Shown here piece by piece: positions 56,848-64,000 of a stretch of DNA of 64,000 bases. The notes beneath the pieces are model-generated. The model had not been told where the DNA came from and ran no database searches. It saw nothing but the letters and a program-made list of their open reading frames with translations. Source of the DNA: Rhodobacter capsulatus (GTDB lineage Bacteria > Pseudomonadota > Alphaproteobacteria > Rhodobacterales > Rhodobacteraceae). The stretch lies in the NCBI RefSeq assembly GCF_005144475.1, contig NZ_SWJZ01000050.1:1-64000 (forward strand). Direction: 5' to 3'. Position numbers and translations under genes: made by a program. How positions within the stretch are numbered: position 1 is the stretch's first letter; every line of letters starts with the position of its first letter.

Positions 56848-57654
56848 GTGCCGAAGCTGCTGAGCGATGCCAGGGCGAAGCATTTCGATCTTGGCAAGGG
56901 GCCAAAGGGCAAGGTGGCCGTGGCCCAGTTCGAGCGGGCTTGGGGCCATCTTCTTGAGATCACCGGGGACATTCCCCTCGACCATCTCAGCCGCGACCAT
57001 GCCAACGAATTCGTGCAGAGGCTGATCAAAAGGGGGCTCAGTGCTGAAACGGGGAAGCGCTACTTGGCTCAGGTGCGCCCCGTGATCCAAACAGGTCTGC
57101 TTGAGTTCGAGATGAGCAAGGTCAATCCCTTCGAAAAGCTGACGATTCCCAACCGTGACGAGGGGCCACGCAAGCCCCGAGACACCTTCACAATCGAAGA
57201 GTTGATGGCGATTCAGGCTGCTTGCCGCGAAAAGGACGACGAACGGCGGTGGCTGATTGCGATGCTCTCGGACACGATGACCCGCTTGGCCGAATTGCAG
57301 CAGATCATGAAAGAGGACGTTCGGCTGAACGATCCGGTCCCCCATGTCAGGCTTCGCGTGACCGAGGTTCGCGGCCTGAAGACGGGACTCTCTGCGAGAT
57401 CGGTTCCCTTGGTCGGTGCCGCTCTCTGGGCTGCCCTGCGCGCCATGACGACCGAAGGAAAGTTCCGCTTTCCTGAAGGTTTTTCGACGTGGACCGCCAC
57501 CATCCGGCGGCCACCGCAGCGCCGCGGTCCACGTCGAAAAACCTTCAGGAAACATGCAGGCACTTCGAAAAGTTCTCGGCGAGAACGACAAGCTTGCGTA
57601 TCTAACGATGATGACCGCTCGGCTCGCGGAAATGAAACGGGTTCTCAAGCGTGA
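56848..57654 (+). pseudogene. Tyrosine recombinase (phage integrase) remnant
   Basis: Recognisable integrase sequence runs from about 56848 to 57497: a core-binding domain (FERAWGHLLEITGDIPLDHLSRDHANEFVQRLI) and the start of the catalytic domain (FTIEELMAIQAACREKDDERRWLIAMLSDTMTRLAEL with the first Arg, and the Lys in GLKTGLSARSVPLVGAALW). The HxxR, His/Trp and Tyr parts are gone. The N-terminal arm-binding domain is also missing, with an in-frame stop at 56833. The remaining codons to 57654 run through an inverted repeat into the next gene and are not integrase. It cannot be active. Confidence 0.8.
57469..57552. repeat. Perfect 29-bp inverted repeat at the integrase/methyltransferase junction
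   Basis: Arms 57469-57497 and 57524-57552 are exact inverses (TTTCCTGAAGGTTTTTCGAC... and its complement), with a 26-base spacer. The left arm is integrase coding sequence. The right arm ends 2 bases before the ATG of the truncated methyltransferase. It looks like a recombination scar, or could be an assembly fold-back. Confidence 0.85.
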
Positions 57655-59041
57655 TGGCTGCATATTTTTGCACTGCGATCCAACTGCGTCCCATTACCTA
57701 AAAATGGTTCTCGACATTATCTTCTGCCCACAGTGCTTTGTGAATGAGATCATCTGGCAGAGGTCTCAGGCGAAGGGCGACAGTAGGCGAAGGTTCGGTC
57801 GCAACCATGACGTCATATTGATGTATGGCAATGGAGATGGATATGATTTCCATCCGGTCTTCATGGAAACGGACGAGGAATATGCTTCGCGCTTCAACAA
57901 GGATGATGGCGATGGCCGGGGCGCTTACCACTCCGCTCCCCTAGATAGTCCAAGCCTCAGGCCCAACCTGATCTACAAGTACAAGAACTACGAGCCCCCA
58001 GCAAAAGGCTGGCGTGTCTGGTTCGAAGAAATGCAACGGCTTGACGCGGACGGACTATTGATGTTTCCCGAACGCCATGATCAGCGGATCAGGCGTAAAC
58101 TCTACCTCTCAGATGCGCCTGGTCCGATGCTGGGTGACGTGTGGACAGATATTCGACCACTTCAAGGTAGTGCACGCGAATCTCTTGGATACCCAACTCA
58201 AAAACCCATATCTTTGCTGCAAAGAATTCTGGCGTGCGCGTCTTCGGAAGGAGATGTCATCCTCGATCCTTTTTGCGGTTGCGGAACTTCGATCCATGCT
58301 GCGGAAGCGATGGGACGCCACTGGATCGGCATTGATGTGGCGTTTCAAGCGATGCGCGTGGTTGAAGACCGCCTCAAGAACTCCTTCCCCGGGATCAGCT
58401 ATGATGTCTTCGGTATCCCGACGAGTGAGAGCGGTGCACGTTGGTTGGCGGAGAACGACCCATTCAAGTTCGAGGAGTGGGCAGTAAACATAATTGGCGG
58501 TATGCATTCCGGGAAGTATCGTTCGGACGGCGGCGTCGACGGCTCCTTCTATTTCCTGACAGGGAAAAACGACACCAACAGCCGCGGAATCATCTCCGTG
58601 AAGGCTGGCAAGCACTTGAACCCAGGGATGATCCGGGACTTGGCTGGAACGCTTCATCGAGAGCGAAAGTTTACTGATGGCCCCAATGCTATTGCCGTGT
58701 TCATCTGTGCGGAGCGTCCTACAAAGGGAATGCTTGATGAGGCGCGTTCGGCTGGTGTCATTACCATGGACTTCGGTGACTACCCCGCCTTGCAAATCCT
58801 CTCGGTGGAGGACATTTTTTCCGGAAATGGTATCCGAGTTCCGTTCCTATATGACGTCGTCAGCGCGGCGGCGGCGGGGCGTAAGAAGCTTGGACAGAAA
58901 TCGCTTTACCTCGACCCGCGAGAGTTGGCGCGACAGCGGCAATTCCTATTCTCGATCACCAGTCAAGCGACCAGCGCAAAGCAATTGCCGCTGTTTTCGG
59001 AAACGAGGATCATGCCTGAACCAATTTCAAAAGCTGGTTGA
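57554..59041 (+). CDS. 5'-truncated DNA methyltransferase fused to a PD-(D/E)XK-type nuclease domain
   Basis: 495 residues. It begins inside a beta-class adenine/cytosine-N4 methyltransferase (LAYLTMMTARLAEMKRVLKRDGCIFLHCDPTASHYLK, then GYPTQKPISLLQRILACAS and the SAM site DPFCGCGTS near 237-245). The upstream catalytic DPPF/DPPY motif that should precede LAYLTMM is absent. Residues about 310-420 form an Mrr-like domain (GGVDGSFYF near 326, SVKAGK near 348) of the sort attached to phage and mobile-element methyltransferases. GC is much lower than the flanks. The methyltransferase half is probably inactive; the nuclease half could still fold. Confidence 0.75.
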   Translation: MQALRKVLGENDKLAYLTMMTARLAEMKRVLKRDGCIFLHCDPTASHYLKMVLDIIFCPQCFVNEIIWQRSQAKGDSRRRFGRNHDVILMYGNGDGYDFHPVFMETDEEYASRFNKDDGDGRGAYHSAPLDSPSLRPNLIYKYKNYEPPAKGWRVWFEEMQRLDADGLLMFPERHDQRIRRKLYLSDAPGPMLGDVWTDIRPLQGSARESLGYPTQKPISLLQRILACASSEGDVILDPFCGCGTSIHAAEAMGRHWIGIDVAFQAMRVVEDRLKNSFPGISYDVFGIPTSESGARWLAENDPFKFEEWAVNIIGGMHSGKYRSDGGVDGSFYFLTGKNDTNSRGIISVKAGKHLNPGMIRDLAGTLHRERKFTDGPNAIAVFICAERPTKGMLDEARSAGVITMDFGDYPALQILSVEDIFSGNGIRVPFLYDVVSAAAAGRKKLGQKSLYLDPRELARQRQFLFSITSQATSAKQLPLFSETRIMPEPISKAG

Positions 59042-59045
59042 CGAG

Positions 59046-59555
59046 TCAAAGCGCCACCCAATCCTTGATCGCCGCGATCACGGCCTCCTCGTCATCGGCG
59101 GAGATGCCGAGGAACGGCCGGGCCGGGATGTCTCCCCAGGGGATCGAATGGAAATGGCGCCGCCCGCGCTTGTCGATGCCCATGAAGGCCCCGAATGCGC
59201 CTTGCTCGGCGCCGAATTGCATCACGGCCGACTGGATGGCGCGCGAGCTGATCCGGGCCCAGTCATCGCCCGAGGCGGTGGCGAAGTTGGTGATCGAGCT
59301 CAGGCTCTTCGTCGGCCCGATCAGCGGTTTGAGGGACACCGGCTCCTTGCGCGCCTCGTAGGCGGCGATTGTGGTCGAGCTCTTTGGCGCCCAGGGCGTG
59401 CCGTCGGGCGCTGTGCCCGTCTGAAACCGTTCGACGGTACTGTCGAGCAGCAGCTCGGCGATCTGCGCCATGAGATCGCCCTGGTTGGCAAGCTTGCCCT
59501 CGATCCCGGCCAGCGTGGCGGTGATCTGCTTGTCGTTCACTTCAACGGAAATCAC
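59046..59555 (-). CDS. Mu-like virion morphogenesis protein (gpG family)
   Basis: About 169 residues, starting at GTG 59555 with AAAGAAG upstream (an ATG at 59585 is possible). The pattern DLMAQIAELLLDSTVERFQTGTAPDGTPWAPKSSTT and the C-terminal IPARPFLGISADDEEAVIAAI are typical of phage tail/virion morphogenesis proteins of Mu. It follows the F-like gene, as in Mu. The next Mu gene (protease/scaffold) is missing, replaced by the methyltransferase gene. Confidence 0.82.
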   Translation of the reverse strand: MISVEVNDKQITATLAGIEGKLANQGDLMAQIAELLLDSTVERFQTGTAPDGTPWAPKSSTTIAAYEARKEPVSLKPLIGPTKSLSSITNFATASGDDWARISSRAIQSAVMQFGAEQGAFGAFMGIDKRGRRHFHSIPWGDIPARPFLGISADDEEAVIAAIKDWVAL

Positions 59556-59614
59556 TGCTATACTTCTTTGGCTGGCGCGGGACATCGACCGCTGCGGATT
59601 GGCCGTGGGTGCGC

Positions 59615-60904
59615 TCAGGGCGTAAAGGTCGGGGACGCGCCAGTCTTCACCCACATCGTGACGAGAGAAAGCCTGCGGCGTCCGGCCAGCAGCTCGAAGA
59701 CCGCGACGAGGGTTTCTTCGCCGAAGCGTTTCGTCAGAAGGATCCGAGGCCCGCGCCCGGGTTTCTGGTCGGCCGGTTCAAGGCTGTCGGGCGCGTTCAA
59801 GAGAGCGCCGAGGCGGCCGAAATCATAGGCCGTCACGGCGCGCTGCCCCCGGGTCCGCTCCAGCTCGGGGGTGCCGTGCTCGGCGATCGCATGCCGAACG
59901 GCGCTCTCCTCTACTAGATAGTCATAGAGAGCAGGCTTGAGCAGTTGCCCCAGAGCCCCCTCGATGCGCGTGGCATCGTGGGTCGTAACCAGCCCGAGCG
60001 TGCGCTGCGGCTCGACCAGGACATCGGGCGAGATCGGCGCCCCGCCGCGCTCGCCCTGAACACGCTCGACCCAGCGTCGGATGGTGTCGGCTGTCGACGG
60101 CGCATCGCGATAGCCGGTGGCGATGGCATCTCGGGTCGCGGCCGGAACCTCGTGCATGAAGTTCGTCGCCAGGCTGGTCGGCCATTTCCCGGCTTTTTCG
60201 GCCAGCGCCGTGATGGTGTTGGCAATGGTGGCGCCAGGCGCGTGATCCCAGCCGCGGTCGATGCCCTTCGGGGCGCCGGTGCGCGGATCCGGCATCGCCC
60301 AGTCCGTCGGCAGCTTCTTCGCCGGATCGCCACCGAGACGGATCGCCATCGCGATGGACATTGCGCCGCGCACAGAACAGCCGCAGCCCCAGCCGTTGGG
60401 CGGGAAGTGGCTTTGCCAGAACGGGTGGTCGATCGGCAAGATCAGGCCATCCCACGCCAAGTGCTGCAGGCGCGGATGCTCGGCATTGCTGTGCCGATAG
60501 ACGAGGAAACTGAAGCCCTTAGCCTTCAGCTGGGCCCAGCGGCCCGCGGCGTAGGAGGTCGAGATGTTCGTCTTCCAGATCACCTTGGTGCGCCAGGCCT
60601 CGCCCTTGGCAGTGCCTTCGCCGGTCCAGCCGTGCCAGCCGTGCTTTTCGACGATCGCTCGGAAATCGCGCCGGAACACCTCCAGCCCGGTGCCCTCGGT
60701 CAGCGAGCGATCGACGGCGCCCAGGATGTCGGCAATCAGATCCTGCTTGATCGCGCCCGCCACCATGCCCGCTCGATCATGCGCCGGACCCGAGATATCG
60801 TCCCATCGCGTGGTACCCACAAGGTTGCGCAGGCGCAGCCTGAACGCCGCCACCTGTTCGTCGAAGGGGCGGCGCAACAGGAGCGCGAGCGGATCGTCAG
60901 CCAT
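59615..60904 (-). CDS. Mu gpF-like head morphogenesis protein with C-terminal nuclease-like tail
   Basis: 429 residues. N-terminal Mu-F domain (about 1-250): AFRLRLRNLVGTTRWDDI, KVIWKTNISTSYAAGRWAQL, the HPRLQHLAWDGLILPIDHPFW pattern and the C-rich GWGCGCSVRG. Residues about 310-429 form a separate domain (AIAEHGTPELERTRGQRAVTAYDFGRL, PRILLTKRFGEETLVAVFEL, RRRLSLVTMWVKT), resembling the barnase/RelE-like nuclease tails found on MuF proteins. Four codons overlap the portal fragment, as in Mu gene order. Confidence 0.82.
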   Translation of the reverse strand: MADDPLALLLRRPFDEQVAAFRLRLRNLVGTTRWDDISGPAHDRAGMVAGAIKQDLIADILGAVDRSLTEGTGLEVFRRDFRAIVEKHGWHGWTGEGTAKGEAWRTKVIWKTNISTSYAAGRWAQLKAKGFSFLVYRHSNAEHPRLQHLAWDGLILPIDHPFWQSHFPPNGWGCGCSVRGAMSIAMAIRLGGDPAKKLPTDWAMPDPRTGAPKGIDRGWDHAPGATIANTITALAEKAGKWPTSLATNFMHEVPAATRDAIATGYRDAPSTADTIRRWVERVQGERGGAPISPDVLVEPQRTLGLVTTHDATRIEGALGQLLKPALYDYLVEESAVRHAIAEHGTPELERTRGQRAVTAYDFGRLGALLNAPDSLEPADQKPGRGPRILLTKRFGEETLVAVFELLAGRRRLSLVTMWVKTGASPTFTP

Positions 60905-61724
60905 CGAGCGCGTCCTCGCGCCCGGCGAATTCGGCCGCAAGCATCGCGGCCGCGAGACGGTTTGCCAGGCGCTGCGTTTCGGCCTGGCCGAAGCCTTCTT
61001 CGAGCATCGCCCGGAATTCCTCGATCGTGCTGGCGGCGGTCAGCATGGCCTCGATCCGCTCGATCATCGCCACGACGACCGGCTGCGCTTCGACCCCCAG
61101 ACGCTCGGCCAAGGCACCGATCTGGTCACCCCCCGAAATTTCGCCCGTGGAGGCCCCTTCTTGCTGCAGGGCCACGTCACCCCCAGACCGCCCCGCACCC
61201 CCTTTAATTTTCCCGGAGATCGCTTCAATGACCCCTTTGCGCCCCGTGGGGTCGGTCGGGTCGGTGGTTGACGGCTGGTTGCCGCCGGAAACCGGCCGCA
61301 GGATGCGCGCGCCGGGTTTCGGCTGCGCCCATCCGAACCGCGCCCGGGCCTCGGCCTCCTCGATCTCGACGCCGTTGCGCACGAGCACATCGAGCGAGTC
61401 GGCGATCAGCTTCAGATCCTCGGCCTTCGGGCGGGCGATCTTCAGGCGAGGGTAGCGTTTCTGCGGCCCATATTCGAGCTGGATCCACGGTCGGATAAGG
61501 TCGCGGTTGAGGATCGCCGCCAGAGCCATCGCGTCGGCGGTCTCGATGTCCTCCTGGACAAGCCGGTGTTCCTGGCCGACCGCATGCCCGCCCGCAATGG
61601 CGTCGGTGGTCGCGGTCTGGCCCAGTACCGCCTTCGAGATCTGCTGATCGAGGTGGGCGATGCACTTTTCGTAAAGGTTAATTGAAGCGCCGACGGATTT
61701 CGTTTCGACGAAGTCGATCGACAT
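60897..61724 (-). pseudogene. Mu-like portal protein (DUF935), C-terminal fragment
   Basis: 275 residues of a protein normally near 500. The segment LYEKCIAHLDQQISKAVLGQTATTDAIAGG, then DAMALAAILNRDLIRPWIQL and a polar C-terminal half, is the last part of a gp29/DUF935 portal. The N-terminal half is missing; the fragment begins at about 61720, overlapping the end of the 61678-62784 gene in another frame. No terminase or other Mu genes lie upstream, so the prophage is broken here. Confidence 0.75.
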
Positions 61725-62784
61725 CGTGTCGGGGATGAGCCTTCATCGCGGCGATAAAAGGCTGCAACTCCACGATCAGCCTCTGCGCTGCCGTTGCCAG
61801 GTCTGCATCGGCGATCCCGTCGAATTCCGCGACGGCCTCAAGCCCCGCGAGGGGGTGGTAGCTCAGCCGGCACAGGCGGAAACGGATCCGCTCCGGGTCG
61901 TTGCGCCGTGCCGCGTCGCGCGTGGCGGAACAGGTGAACCGCGCCGGGGTGCCGGTGGCATCGGGCGGCAGGGTGATCCCCTCGAGGGGGAGATGGTCGC
62001 GCAGCAGGATCTCTTCGATGTCTGGTTCATGGGGCACCGGGCGCAGGGTCACGCTGCGCGAAAGCGGCGCGGCGCACCATGGGCTTGCGGCGGCCTCGGG
62101 GAGGCGCGCGCACCAGTGCGCCCTGCTTTCAGGCGGAGCTGTCTCAAGCGACGAAACCGGGACAACCCCGAATCGTCCCGCCGGGTCCGTGGCCTCGAGT
62201 GTGATCCACTCAAGCATCGCCGGTTGTCCCGGCGCGGCCGGGGGCGGACCGCCCTGCAGCAGATCATGGGCCTGCGGCCGGGCGTCGAGCGCGGTGATCA
62301 CGCAGACCCCGGGCGCGGCAGCGGCGCCGCGCGGGCAAGATGTCTTCACGCGGATCTGGGGGGTAAAGGGCAGTTGCAGCCGAAGCGTGCCGATCTGCGC
62401 CGCGAGCGGCGCGCGCGCAAGCTCCGCCCAGCCCCGCGCATGGGCCACGCGCGCGCTTGCGCTGCGGATCTCGAAGCCGATCCGGTCGGCGAAGGGGGCG
62501 GTGATCAGGCCAAAGGCAACCAGTGCCGCCACAAGCCGCGTGGGAAGCGAGGCCAGCCCCGCGACGAGACGACAGGCGACATAGGTGACCGGCGCACAGG
62601 CTGCCATCGGCAGGCCAAGCGGTGCAAGGAAGAACGTCAGGGTCAGCAACACGCCCAGAAGGCCTGTGCTGCCAAGCACGATCTGTTGCACCGGCTTTGC
62701 ATGGCGCCAACCCGACACAGAGAGGCCGAGCAGGCCCGACAGCAGGCCGAGGACGGCGATCCAGAACAGGGGCGCGGGGGACAT
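61678..62784 (-). CDS. Hypothetical membrane-anchored protein with junction-altered C-terminus
   Basis: 368 residues. Three or four N-terminal hydrophobic segments (FWIAVLGLLSGLLGL, IVLGSTGLLGVLLTLTFFLAPLGL, LVAALVAFGLITAPF) precede a large hydrophilic domain with several Cys (residues about 120-345). I recognise no family. Its last codons run into the phage remnant, so the natural C-terminus may be lost. Start at 62784 has AAAGG at long spacing. Confidence 0.6.
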   Translation of the reverse strand: MSPAPLFWIAVLGLLSGLLGLSVSGWRHAKPVQQIVLGSTGLLGVLLTLTFFLAPLGLPMAACAPVTYVACRLVAGLASLPTRLVAALVAFGLITAPFADRIGFEIRSASARVAHARGWAELARAPLAAQIGTLRLQLPFTPQIRVKTSCPRGAAAAPGVCVITALDARPQAHDLLQGGPPPAAPGQPAMLEWITLEATDPAGRFGVVPVSSLETAPPESRAHWCARLPEAAASPWCAAPLSRSVTLRPVPHEPDIEEILLRDHLPLEGITLPPDATGTPARFTCSATRDAARRNDPERIRFRLCRLSYHPLAGLEAVAEFDGIADADLATAAQRLIVELQPFIAAMKAHPRHDVDRLRRNEIRRRFN

Positions 62785-62942
62785 CGTAAAAAGACCTTTT
62801 GAAATCACGTGCCGCACAGGGCGTTCTGATGGACACGAGGATCACCCGATCTTGCCTGCGCGACAAGCAGTTTCCAAACCGCGCGCTGCCGTTGGCTGCA
62901 CGAACGGACCTGCGTGCAAAGCGACCGAAGCCGGGCTTGCCC

Positions 62943-63152
62943 CTAACCGGGATGCAGTTCCACGCAGTTGAGATTGTGATGAAACGCCGCAAACACCGCC
63001 CCGATGACGGCCCCGGAAAGAACCGCGACAAGCGCAAGGGTCCATCTGCCGCGTCTTGCCAATCCGACACCCAGGGCCAAGCCGATCAGGAAAGACCCCC
63101 CGCCGCAGGGGTCGAAAAGCGTTGACAGCAGGCATGCGGCGTAAGGTGTCAT
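62943..63152 (-). CDS. 69-residue membrane protein
   Basis: MTPYAACLLSTLFDPCGGGS start, then GGSFLIGLALGVGLARRG and ALVAVLSGAVIGAVFAAF as two membrane segments. The two Cys suggest a folded N-terminus. No family recognised. A GGCGGAA ribosome site is weak, so confidence is moderate. Confidence 0.5.
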   Translation of the reverse strand: MTPYAACLLSTLFDPCGGGSFLIGLALGVGLARRGRWTLALVAVLSGAVIGAVFAAFHHNLNCVELHPG

Positions 63153-63308
63153 CGCAGGGTTCCGCCGCAAATTGGCCTGTGAAACGTCCCGGCGGTTCGA
63201 CCCTGCGCAGGGTCGGGCGCAAGCCCATCCGCGATCGCATCGGCCGCATTGCACCTTGGCGCGGGGCATGAAAGGGAACAAGGACCACAGCCGGTAGGAC
63301 GTTGCACA

Positions 63309-63613
63309 ATGTTCCTCACGGCCCTGATGTTCGGGATGATGGTCCTGATCCTGTCCCTCCAGCTCTTGGGCGGATTTCCGCGCCTTTACCGGCCCTTCGG
63401 CAAACTGTCCGACGCGGAGCTGCGCCGCCTGATCCCGCATCTCTTCCTGATCTTCCCGGCGATGGCGGCCTTCGTGGTGTTCCACCGCTTGGTGCTTCTC
63501 ATCCTGCCCGCGGCGGTCGGGCTCTGGTGCGGCGGCCGCATCCGCCGCCCCTGCGCCGCCTGTGGCTTTGCACGCCGGAACCCGGCTTCCTTTCCACACT
63601 CGCGCCGGTCTGA
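63309..63613 (+). CDS. Small membrane protein, 3' end uncertain
   Basis: Reading from ATG 63309: two hydrophobic segments (MFLTALMFGMMVLILSLQLL and LFLIFPAMAAFVVFHRLVLLILPAAVGLW) and a Cys pair (CAAC) near residue 85. In this frame no stop occurs before the window ends, so the given end only marks the likely limit of the real protein. A neighbouring frame stops at 63613. A frameshift or a longer overlapping C-terminus cannot be excluded. Confidence 0.35.
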
Positions 63614-63654
63614 CGCCTCTTTCCGCCCTTGCCGCATCCGGGTAGTCTGGCCGC

Positions 63655-64000
63655 ATGACCAAGAAATATCCCCGCACCTTTCATTTGCCGATCTCGCCCG
63701 GTGCCAGCAGCGACGACAAGATCATGACCTCGCTAGAGGGGTTGATCTGCGACGATCTGGTGATCACCGAAAAGATGGACGGCGAGAACACGACGCTGCA
63801 CCGCGGCGGCTGCCACGCGCGCAGCCCCGACAGCCGCAACCACCCCTCGCGCGATTGGCTCAAGGCCTTTGCCGCGGGTATCACGCCGCAGCTGGCCGGG
63901 GGCGAGCGGATCGTCGGCGAGAACCTCTATGCGCGCCATTCGGTGGGCTACGACGCGCTGCCCGCGTGGTTTTTGGGCTTTGCCTGGATATTGGGCGACG
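63655..64000 (+). CDS. RNA ligase-family nucleotidyltransferase (partial, 5' part)
   Basis: 115 codons are present before the window ends. The start MTKKYPRTFHLPISPG leads to the ligase motif I KMDGEN (Lys that takes AMP), then HARS, GENLYARHS and FLGFAWILG, in the order of motifs I, Ia, III and IIIa. Such ATP-dependent ligases seal RNA or activate ends, often beside a kinase/phosphatase gene. What follows lies outside the window. Confidence 0.85.
   Translation, partial: MTKKYPRTFHLPISPGASSDDKIMTSLEGLICDDLVITEKMDGENTTLHRGGCHARSPDSRNHPSRDWLKAFAAGITPQLAGGERIVGENLYARHSVGYDALPAWFLGFAWILGD

Noticed and set aside
56644-57663. 339-codon minus-strand frame opposite to the integrase remnant
   Set aside because: It spans the inverted repeat and is antisense to recognisable integrase sequence, with no domain of its own.
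59046-61724. Gene transfer agent (RcGTA) cluster
   Set aside because: The genes have Mu order (portal DUF935, F, G) and not the HK97-like order of RcGTA.
63302-63613. 103-codon frame starting at ATG 63302
   Set aside because: Pro/Arg/Gly-rich shadow; the frame from 63309 has membrane-helix character instead.

Overview
The window is high-GC alphaproteobacterial chromosome, almost certainly Rhodobacter and most likely R. capsulatus. The small periplasmic cytochrome at 40534-40947 reads as R. capsulatus cytochrome c2, and the urease cluster has the order ureDABC, an extra gene, ureEFG. Codon use is strongly GC-biased except in three places: a patch inside glyS, the intergenic DNA beside ilvC, and the decayed island after the tRNA-Ser gene.

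Layout. 1-2040: end of a phosphonate (C-P lyase) locus, with the phnN tail, a DUF1045/2H phosphoesterase-like gene and a divergent phnM. 2063-5497: pyruvate carboxylase. 5635-7437: an exported protein with a degenerate trypsin-like domain. 7603-11187: glyQ, a small exported protein and glyS. 11326-13863: a divergent PPDK-like protein. 14108-18213: a SleB-type wall hydrolase, then folB, folP and glmM. 18661-20721: ilvC divergent from two overlapping Lrp/AsnC genes. 20815-32496: a 12-kb nitrogen-acquisition block, with urease structural and nickel-assembly genes followed by a complete urea ABC transporter, urtABCDE. 32674-42093: a mixed region with a Ubi-type hydroxylase, three tiny membrane proteins, a HAD phosphatase, a GntR regulator, a possible c-di-GMP-responsive glycosyltransferase, carA, a VOC protein, cycA, lipB and tRNA-Leu. 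42284-45013: an RTX/Hint secreted protein. 45086-49707: a polyamine-type ABC transporter. 49913-56274: a tightly packed minus-strand run of AEC permease, MBL hydrolase, TatD, holB, tmk, a D,D-carboxypeptidase and a SPOR lipoprotein.

56530-61724 is a decayed mobile region: tRNA-Ser, tandem repeats, an integrase remnant, a perfect 29-bp inverted repeat, a 5'-truncated DNA methyltransferase/nuclease fusion, and a Mu-like head module (portal fragment, F, G) on the opposite strand. After it come a hypothetical membrane protein, two tiny membrane proteins and the start of an RNA ligase-family gene cut by the window edge.

Urea imported by UrtABCDE would be hydrolysed by the nickel urease made and matured from the upstream cluster. 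Pyruvate carboxylase and the PPDK-like protein bear on the PEP/pyruvate/oxaloacetate node. Non-coding DNA is marked by a dispersed palindromic repeat present in at least five places, and by GC-rich hairpins that follow the binding-protein gene in both ABC transporter operons. No gap between genes exceeds 300 bases. The best candidates for a second look are the MshEN-like/GT2 fusion, the pseudoprotease, the C-terminal domain of the FolB protein, the methyltransferase/nuclease scar and the MuF-like protein with a possible toxin-type tail.
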